This document shows positions 58,636-64,000 of a stretch of 64,000 bases of DNA, piece after piece; position 1 is the first letter of the stretch; every line of letters begins with the position of its first letter. Both the position numbers and the translations under genes were made by a program. The DNA comes from Prado023 sp963706875 (GTDB taxonomy: Bacteria; Actinomycetota; Actinomycetes; S36-B12; CAIYMF01): assembly GCA_963706875.1 (NCBI GenBank), contig CAVPNW010000016.1, forward strand, positions 124,001 through 188,000. The letters run 5' to 3'. The notes under the pieces are model-generated. The model was given only the letters and a program-made list of their open reading frames with translations, made no database searches and was not told the DNA's origin.

Positions 58636-60450
58636 CTACCCGGCCACCGGGTCGCTGACGGTCACGGGATGGCCCACGACCTCGGCGAACCCGGCGCAGA
58701 TGCACTCGACGAACAGCTCGCGGTCAGGGATCGCAGCGTCGTCCATCGAGATCCCGATGCCGGCGTTGCCGGCGTGGGACAGCAGGGTGATGTTCGTCGC
58801 CGCCCCGACGGTGGCCGTCAGCGGGTACATCGCCCGGACCTTCGCGCCGGCGATCCACACCGGGACCGGGACGCCGGGCACGTTGCTGGCGGTGAAGTCA
58901 CTGGTCTGTGCCGTCGAGGTGAACACGTCCGAGGGCATCAGGCGGTACCCGACCTCGGCCAGCGGATCGACCAGGTGCAGCGCGGGCTCCTGGCGCCACG
59001 ACCCCACGATGTCGCGGATGGCCCGCATCCGCTCCACCGGGTCGAGGATGTCCACGGGGACCTCGAAGCGGGCGATCGTGACGGCGTTCTGCGCCGGTCG
59101 CTGCGGGTTGCGCAGGCTGATCGGCATGTTGCAGCGCAGCATGCTCACCGGCTCGCCGCGGCGCTCGTGGTAGATCCGCAGGCCACCTGTGACACCGGCC
59201 ATGAAGGCGTCGTTGAGGCTCACTCCGTTGGGCTTGGATGCGGCCTTGAGCTCGGACAACGGCACGTCGATGGTGACGAAGTGGTAGTTGATCGACCGCC
59301 CACGCATCACCGGTGACATCGGGGAGCCCGGCATCGCCAGGAACTTGGTGATGGACCTCAGGACCCCCATGACGTCCTCGACCGCCCCGACCGGGTCGCG
59401 AAGGGCTCGTCCCGCGATCGGCAGTGCGGAGTCCGAGACCTCCTTCACCGACTTCACCAGGAAGGACGAGGCGTCCACGACCGCCGTACCCAGGAAGCCC
59501 GCACCGTCCAGGGGTGCTGCCGTCGGGGCGGGGGGCATCGCGCCCAGGTCCTGCCCGCCGGGAACGAGGTCGATCACCGTGGCTCCGAGCATCATGGCGC
59601 CCTGGCCATCGGCGATGGCGTGGTGCAGCTTCACGATCAGGGCGGCCCGTCCGCCCGCCAGCCCCTCGAGCAGCGTGACCCGCCACAGCGGACGAGCCAG
59701 GTCGAAGTCGGCCATCGACTGCCGCCTGGCCTCGATCAGGACCTGGTCCCAGCTGCCGGGATCGGCCACGCGGAAGCGACGCATGTGGAAGCTGAGGTCG
59801 AAGTCCGGGTCGATGACCAGGCGGGGGCTCAGGATGTCCGACGGGCCCTCGAGGACCTTCTGGCGAAGGATCGGGGCGACCCTGCTGGCCCGGTCGAACC
59901 TGTCGACCAGCTTGTCCCAGTCAGGGCTGGAGTCCAGCGCGATCAGGCCGATGATGGGTGAGCGCATCGATGGGTCGTTGGACGCCAGGCGCCAGGTGGC
60001 GAAGTCGAAGCCGGACAGCCTGCGCGGGGAGATCACGGTCGGGTCGTTGACCGCGCGACCAGCAGCGGTCGCCGAGCCGACGGCCGCACCGACGCTTCCT
60101 GCGGCCGCCCTGGCCGTCCGCTTGGCAGCGGCGCGCTTGCGACCGCTGGTGGGCGCTGCCGGCGGGGTGACGGCCGGCGCCTTCTTCGCGGGGGCCTTCT
60201 TCGCCGGGGCCTTCTTCGCGGGGGCCTTGGTTGCCGGGGCCTTCTTCGCCGGGGCCTTCTTCGCCGGGGCCTTCTTCGCGGCGGCGGCCCTGGTTGCCGG
60301 GGCCTTCTTCGCCGGGGCCTTCTTCGCCGGGGCCTTCTTCGCGGCGGCCCGCTTGGCCGGCGTCGGGGTCGTCTCCTTCACAGCCGACTCACGGGCCGGC
60401 GGCACGGTCGCGTCCGAGTCCTGCGAGGTCGTGCGGTCCTGCTCTGCCAC
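58636..60450 (-). CDS. WS/DGAT-family acyltransferase with a histone H1-like N-terminal tail
   Basis: The 604-residue protein has two parts. Residues about 140-600 form a wax ester synthase/diacylglycerol acyltransferase domain with the catalytic HHAIADG at 276-282, an LSGFDFATW start and the conserved ND region (NGVSLNDAFMAGVTGGLR). Such enzymes make storage lipids from acyl-CoA. Residues about 33-93 are a Lys/Ala/Pro repeat (KKAPA units) like histone H1 tails or actinobacterial Hup tails, followed by another basic stretch. GTG 60450 has AGGAG 7 bases upstream, so the tail is part of the gene. It sits between yebC and ruvC, usually adjacent. Confidence 0.88.
   Translation of the reverse strand: MAEQDRTTSQDSDATVPPARESAVKETTPTPAKRAAAKKAPAKKAPAKKAPATRAAAAKKAPAKKAPAKKAPATKAPAKKAPAKKAPAKKAPAVTPPAAPTSGRKRAAAKRTARAAAGSVGAAVGSATAAGRAVNDPTVISPRRLSGFDFATWRLASNDPSMRSPIIGLIALDSSPDWDKLVDRFDRASRVAPILRQKVLEGPSDILSPRLVIDPDFDLSFHMRRFRVADPGSWDQVLIEARRQSMADFDLARPLWRVTLLEGLAGGRAALIVKLHHAIADGQGAMMLGATVIDLVPGGQDLGAMPPAPTAAPLDGAGFLGTAVVDASSFLVKSVKEVSDSALPIAGRALRDPVGAVEDVMGVLRSITKFLAMPGSPMSPVMRGRSINYHFVTIDVPLSELKAASKPNGVSLNDAFMAGVTGGLRIYHERRGEPVSMLRCNMPISLRNPQRPAQNAVTIARFEVPVDILDPVERMRAIRDIVGSWRQEPALHLVDPLAEVGYRLMPSDVFTSTAQTSDFTASNVPGVPVPVWIAGAKVRAMYPLTATVGAATNITLLSHAGNAGIGISMDDAAIPDRELFVECICAGFAEVVGHPVTVSDPVAG
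60179..60352 (-). repeat. KKAPA-coding tandem repeats in the acyltransferase gene
   Basis: The 15-base unit GCCGGGGCCTTCTTC (plus-strand reading) recurs in three blocks of three copies, separated by Thr/Arg/Ala codons. The blocks look like duplications of one another, so the tail grew by repeat expansion. Confidence 0.85.
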
Positions 60451-60520
60451 GTCGTCGCTCCTGTGGTCCTGGGGTATCCGAACCGTACCCGTGCTGCGCG
60501 GCGGATGTGGAGCCGAGCGC

Positions 60521-61273
60521 CTACTCCATCTCGGCCAGGACCTCGGCCGGGATGTCGGCGTTCGTGAAGACGTTCTGCACGTCGTCACTGTCCTCAAGGG
60601 CATCCACGAGCCGCATGATCTTCGCCGCACCTGTGGCGTCGAGCTGGACCTCGACCGAGGCGACGAACTCAGCCTCAGCCGATTCATAGTCCAGGCCCTG
60701 GGCCTGCAGCGCCTTGCGCGCCGGGACCATGTCCGAGGCCTCGGTGATCACCTCGAACGCCTCGCCGAGGTCATTGACCTCCTCAGCCCCGGCGTCCAGG
60801 ACGGCCATGAGCACGTCGTCCTCGGTCAGCCCATCGGACTTCGGGACGATGATGACGCCCTTGCGGGCGAACAGGTAGGAGACGCTGCCGGGGTCGGCCA
60901 TGCTCCCCCCGTTGCGGGTCATCGCGACACGCACCTCGGTGGCCGCCCGGTTGCGGTTGTCGGTCAGGCACTCCACCAGCACCGCGACCCCGTTCGGCCC
61001 GTAGCCCTCGTACATGATCGTCTGCCAGTCGGCGCCGCCGGCGTCCGCGCCGGAGCCGCGCTTGAGCGCACGGTCGATGTTGTCGGCCGGCACGGAGTTC
61101 TTCTTCGCCTTCTGGATGGCGTCGTAGAGGGTGGGGTTGCCGTCGACGTCACCGCCCCCGGTGCGCGCCGCAACCTCGATGTTCTTGATCAGCTTGGCGA
61201 ACAACTTGCCGCGCTTCGCGTCGATCGCGGCCTTCTTGTGCTTGGTGGTCGCCCACTTGGAGTGGCCGGACAT
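60521..61273 (-). CDS. YebC/PmpR family protein
   Basis: The 250-residue protein matches YebC/TACO1 throughout: MSGHSKWATTKHKKAAIDAKRGKLFAKLIKNIEVAAR at the start, YEGYGPNGVAVLVECLTDNRNR in the middle and ALEDSDDVQNVFTN near the end. The family was first called a DNA-binding regulator; recent work links it to translation of proline-rich stretches. AAGGAG lies 4 bases before the ATG. It is in the conserved pdxT-yebC-ruvC neighbourhood. Confidence 0.95.
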   Translation of the reverse strand: MSGHSKWATTKHKKAAIDAKRGKLFAKLIKNIEVAARTGGGDVDGNPTLYDAIQKAKKNSVPADNIDRALKRGSGADAGGADWQTIMYEGYGPNGVAVLVECLTDNRNRAATEVRVAMTRNGGSMADPGSVSYLFARKGVIIVPKSDGLTEDDVLMAVLDAGAEEVNDLGEAFEVITEASDMVPARKALQAQGLDYESAEAEFVASVEVQLDATGAAKIMRLVDALEDSDDVQNVFTNADIPAEVLAEME

Positions 61274-61292
61274 GGTGCTCCTTCGAGTCGAC

Positions 61293-61895
61293 TCAGGTGG
61301 CGCCGCGCACCATGGTGGCGAACAGCGCGTGCACCCGATGGTCTCCGGTGAGTTCGGGGTGGAACGAGGTGGCCAGCAGCGACCCCGCTCGAACGGCCAC
61401 GATCCTATCGCCCGCGGCGGCCGGGACCGAGGCGAGAACCTCAACCGTCGGACCGACCGACTCGACCCAGGGGGCGCGGATGAAGACGGCGCGGATCGGC
61501 ACGGCGCCCAGCGCGGGGAAGTCCACGTCGCCCTCGAAGGAATCCACCTGGCGGCCGAACGCGTTGCGACGCACCACCATGTCGATCCCACCGATGGGGC
61601 GCTGGTCCGCACGGCCGTCGAGGATCGTGTCGGCGAGCAGGATCATCCCGGCGCACGAGCCGTACATCGGCATCCCGGCACGCACCGCGGCACGCAGCGG
61701 GTCCATGAGACCCCAGCGGATCGCCAGCATCGAGATGGTCGTGGACTCCCCGCCGGGCAGGACCAGGCCATCGACGCCCTCCAGCACCCCGGCGTCCTTG
61801 ACCGGGACGGCGCGCACCCCGACCGACTCCAGGGCGCGCAGGTGCTCGCGCACGTCGCCCTGGAGCGCGAGGACCCCGATGGTGGGGCCGGTCAC
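61293..61895 (-). CDS. pdxT: Pyridoxal 5'-phosphate synthase glutaminase subunit PdxT
   Basis: The 200-residue class I glutaminase supplies ammonia to PdxS. It begins GPTIGVLALQGDVREHL, has LPGGEST, the nucleophile Cys at about residue 81 in GSCAGMILL and the His/Glu pair in TSFHPELTGD. Two successive GTG codons are possible starts; the second (61895) overlaps the pdxS stop in GTGA and is preferred. Confidence 0.95.
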   Translation of the reverse strand: MTGPTIGVLALQGDVREHLRALESVGVRAVPVKDAGVLEGVDGLVLPGGESTTISMLAIRWGLMDPLRAAVRAGMPMYGSCAGMILLADTILDGRADQRPIGGIDMVVRRNAFGRQVDSFEGDVDFPALGAVPIRAVFIRAPWVESVGPTVEVLASVPAAAGDRIVAVRAGSLLATSFHPELTGDHRVHALFATMVRGAT

Positions 61896-62800
61896 CACCC
61901 GCGCTCGGCGAGGCGGTGGGGTGCGGGGATCTCCTCGACGTTGATCCCGACCATCGCCTCACCCAGGCCCCGGGAGACCTTGGCGATGATCCCGGGGTCG
62001 TTGAAGTGCAGGGTGGCCTGGACGATGGCGTTGGCCCGCTCGGCCGGGTTGCCCGACTTGAAGATCCCCGAGCCGACGAACACGCCGTCGGCGCCGAGCT
62101 GCATCATCATCGCCGCATCGGCAGGGGTGGCGATGCCTCCGGCGGTGAACAGCACGACCGGCAGGGATCCACGCTCGGCGATCTCACGCACCAGCTCGTA
62201 GGGGGCCTGCAGCTCCTTGGCTGCCACGTACAGCTCGTCGTGGCTCATGGAGGACAGCCTGCGGATCTCGCCGCGGATCGAGCGCATGTGGGTGGTGGCG
62301 TTGGAGACGTCGCCTGTTCCGGCCTCGCCCTTGGAGCGGATCATCGCCGCGCCCTCGGTGATCCGGCGCAGGGCCTCGCCCAGGTTCGTCGCGCCGCAGA
62401 CGAAGGGGACGGTGAACGCCCACTTGTCGATGTGGTGGGTGTAGTCGGCCGGGGTCAGCACCTCGGACTCGTCGATGTAGTCCACGCCGAGGGACTCGAG
62501 CACCTGGGCCTCGACGAAGTGCCCGATCCGGGCCTTGGCCATGACCGGGATCGAGACCGCGTCGATGATCCCCTCGATCATGTCCGGGTCACTCATCCGC
62601 GACACCCCACCCTGGGCGCGGATGTCGGCGGGGACGCGCTCGAGGGCCATGACGGCAACGGCGCCGGCATCCTCGGCGATCCGTGCCTGCTCGGCGTTGA
62701 CCACGTCCATGATCACGCCGCCCTTGAGCATCTCAGCCATGCCGCGCTTGACGCGGTCGGTGCCAAGGACGGTTCCTGCGGTGTCTTCGGTGCTGCTCAC
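61892..62800 (-). CDS. pdxS: Pyridoxal 5'-phosphate synthase synthase subunit PdxS
   Basis: The 302-residue TIM-barrel enzyme builds PLP from ribose 5-phosphate, glyceraldehyde 3-phosphate and ammonia. It has RVKRGMAEMLKGGVIMDVVN, VMAKARIGHFVEAQ, the TPADYTHHIDKW segment and VGSGIFKSGNP for phosphate binding. The GTG at 62800 has AGGAG 5 bases before it and a possible -10 TAACCT upstream. No PdxR-type regulator is near. Confidence 0.97.
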   Translation of the reverse strand: MSSTEDTAGTVLGTDRVKRGMAEMLKGGVIMDVVNAEQARIAEDAGAVAVMALERVPADIRAQGGVSRMSDPDMIEGIIDAVSIPVMAKARIGHFVEAQVLESLGVDYIDESEVLTPADYTHHIDKWAFTVPFVCGATNLGEALRRITEGAAMIRSKGEAGTGDVSNATTHMRSIRGEIRRLSSMSHDELYVAAKELQAPYELVREIAERGSLPVVLFTAGGIATPADAAMMMQLGADGVFVGSGIFKSGNPAERANAIVQATLHFNDPGIIAKVSRGLGEAMVGINVEEIPAPHRLAERGW

Positions 62801-62833
62801 GAGTTCTCCTGCGCCGGTCGGGACGATGGGACA

Positions 62834-62839
62834 AGGTTA
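62834..62839 (-). promoter_or_regulatory. Possible -10 box of pdxS-pdxT
   Basis: The minus strand reads TAACCT, giving a leader of about 27 bases before the GTG at 62800. Confidence 0.35.
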
Positions 62840-62868
62840 CGTCCCGGGGCGCGGAGGCGCGAAACGCT

Positions 62869-62897
62869 GATCGAGCGGGCGGGCGCGCTACTCGATC
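62869..62897 (-). terminator. Hairpin overlapping the stop of the DUF3048 gene
   Basis: GATCGAG (62869-62875) is exactly inverted at 62891-62897. The right arm lies inside the last codons of the DUF3048 gene, so the stem spans its stop. No U-run follows. Confidence 0.3.
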
Positions 62898-63919
62898 GTG
62901 ACCTTGCTGGTCCGGTCCTTGAGCAGGATCCAGACCTGTCCCGGATCGAGGACCACGGGGTTCCCATCGAGGTCGGTGTAGGCCGTGGGCTGCGCATCCG
63001 AGTTCTTCTCCCAGAGGATCTTCTGCGACCTCCCGTCCCGCAGGAGCACGCCCTTGCCCGACCCGGTCAGGATGGTCAGCGGCGTCCGGCCGCCGAACTT
63101 GTCGCCGAAGCCGGAGTCCACCTCCTTGACGTACTGGACGATGACTGATGATGCGCGCTGCACTCCGGGCTTGTCGGTGTCCAGGGCCTGACGGCCGTTC
63201 ATCCAGACGTCGTAGTGGTCCTTCTTGGCGTTCCAGCGGAACTGCACCGACATCGACGGCCACCGTGCGGTGACCCGCGTGGTCTGCTTGCCACCGTCGG
63301 GGGCCTGCTCGTCGAACACGAACCCGATGTCCTGGGAGACGGCGGTCGCCCCCGAGGTGGCCAGGATCTCCTGCGGGTCGGCCATGAGGTTGTACGGCGC
63401 GTAGCGTCCCGTCCCCCGTTCCCTGGAGAAGCCGGGGCTGTTGACGTCCTGGGAGACCTGGGTCCAGTCCGCCGCAGCCAGCTTGGGCTGCAGGCGTCGT
63501 TGCGCCCCGGAGTAGACGAAAGCGATGTCGCCGAGAGGCGCGAACAGTTCGATGTCGCTGACCCGGGCGCTACGGATCGGCCCGACGGTGCCGGGCATGT
63601 CCGTGGAGAACACCGCAGCCAGGCGGGTCAGGCCCCACTCCACCGGTTCGACGTACACGATGTCGGCCTTCACCAGGCCCCGGTGCGGCTGGGCACTCGG
63701 GGTGTTGTCGAGCTTCACGACCATCACGGGCGTTTCCACACCACCCTCGCGCCCGCTGAACGGTGAGGTGGTGGGGGCAACCGGCACGGGCTCCGGGGAC
63801 GGGCTCTGGCTCGTCGGCGGCGACGCGGTGGACGTCACGGGCGCGTCCACCACCGCGCCATCCGGGCCACAGGCCGCCAGCAGGAGCCCGAGACCGACCA
63901 CGACAGCCATCCGACGCAT
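62888..63919 (-). CDS. DUF3048 domain lipoprotein
   Basis: The 343-residue protein has a lipoprotein signal (VVGLGLLLAAC, lipid-modified Cys at residue 17), a Ser/Thr/Pro linker to about residue 50 and a DUF3048 domain (VVKLDNTPSAQPHRGLVKADIVYVEPVEWGLTR, GPIRSARVSDIELFAPLG). Such proteins (YerB-like) lie outside the membrane and have no clear function. The ATG is 6 bases from a TACTGT -10 box, which indicates a leaderless mRNA. Confidence 0.88.
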   Translation of the reverse strand: MRRMAVVVGLGLLLAACGPDGAVVDAPVTSTASPPTSQSPSPEPVPVAPTTSPFSGREGGVETPVMVVKLDNTPSAQPHRGLVKADIVYVEPVEWGLTRLAAVFSTDMPGTVGPIRSARVSDIELFAPLGDIAFVYSGAQRRLQPKLAAADWTQVSQDVNSPGFSRERGTGRYAPYNLMADPQEILATSGATAVSQDIGFVFDEQAPDGGKQTTRVTARWPSMSVQFRWNAKKDHYDVWMNGRQALDTDKPGVQRASSVIVQYVKEVDSGFGDKFGGRTPLTILTGSGKGVLLRDGRSQKILWEKNSDAQPTAYTDLDGNPVVLDPGQVWILLKDRTSKVTIE

Positions 63920-63925
63920 GCCCTC

Positions 63926-63931
63926 ACAGTA
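63926..63931 (-). promoter_or_regulatory. -10 box of the DUF3048 gene, leaderless type
   Basis: The minus strand reads TACTGT, 6 bases, ATG. The remaining bases to the window end (63932-64000) show no gene. Confidence 0.45.
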
Positions 63932-64000
63932 GTTGCGCCGACGCCGGCCCCCGGTCAGCGACTCAGCAGGTTTGCCGAGCGTTCATCCACGGCAGTGCAC

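Overview
The window is about 64 kb of high-GC DNA with tightly packed genes, frequent GTG starts and many 1- to 4-base gene overlaps. Gene content and order point to an Actinomycetota chromosome. Supporting signs are an ANTAR response regulator beside a liv operon, the order pdxS-pdxT-yebC-ruvCAB-yajC-secDF-relA, the order alaS-ruvX-mltG-aroE, a CopD-CtaG fusion and a WS/DGAT acyltransferase. I cannot name a genus. No phage, IS element, CRISPR array or integrase is visible. No stretch longer than about 300 bases lacks a gene.

Layout. 1-78 is the 5' end of polA. 129-1590 holds a hotdog thioesterase and a DUF554 membrane protein. 1820-7023 is a branched-chain amino acid ABC operon (livJHMGF), with livJ frameshifted. 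7265-7846 is a PdtaR-like ANTAR regulator. 8085-9185 holds a tRNA-Leu and an unusual SLOG-VOC fusion gene. 9421-14071 is nusB-efp-aroQ-aroB-aroK-aroC. 14302-32260 is a type IV pilus cluster (pilP-like, O, N, M, D, three large minor pilins, a polytopic glycosyltransferase-like protein, two type IV pilins, pilC, pilT, pilB and a DUF4388/PATAN protein). This cluster sits inside the shikimate gene group, between aroE (32404-33342) and aroC. 33339-37903 is mltG-ruvX-alaS-DUF6167. 38021-41589 holds rarA (frameshifted), a GNAT and a membrane protein. 41586-48104 holds copD-ctaG, copC, aspS, hisS and an MBL hydrolase. 48272-50451 holds a cyclophilin and a DUF349 protein. 50608-62800 is relA, secF, secD, yajC, ruvB, ruvA, ruvC, WS/DGAT, yebC, pdxT, pdxS (all minus strand). 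62888-63919 is a DUF3048 lipoprotein.

How the genes work together. The pil cluster encodes a monoderm type IV pilus: platform PilC, motors PilB and PilT, the PilMNO(P) scaffold, peptidase PilD and several prepilins, without a secretin. A GT-C-like membrane protein inside the operon may glycosylate pilins. A DUF4388 protein next to pilB is a candidate motor regulator. The aro genes supply chorismate. ruvCAB, rarA and polA serve DNA repair. yajC-secDF serves protein export. relA controls (p)ppGpp.

Four genes (livJ, a pilX-like gene, pilT, rarA) need about eight single-base indels in total to read through. Sequencing or assembly error is a serious possibility and should be checked before calling pseudogenes. 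At least nine genes have a TANNNT-like -10 box 6-7 bases before the start codon, which indicates leaderless mRNAs. Several long, mutually unrelated inverted repeats lie at the 5' ends of aro genes and around the pilin genes.
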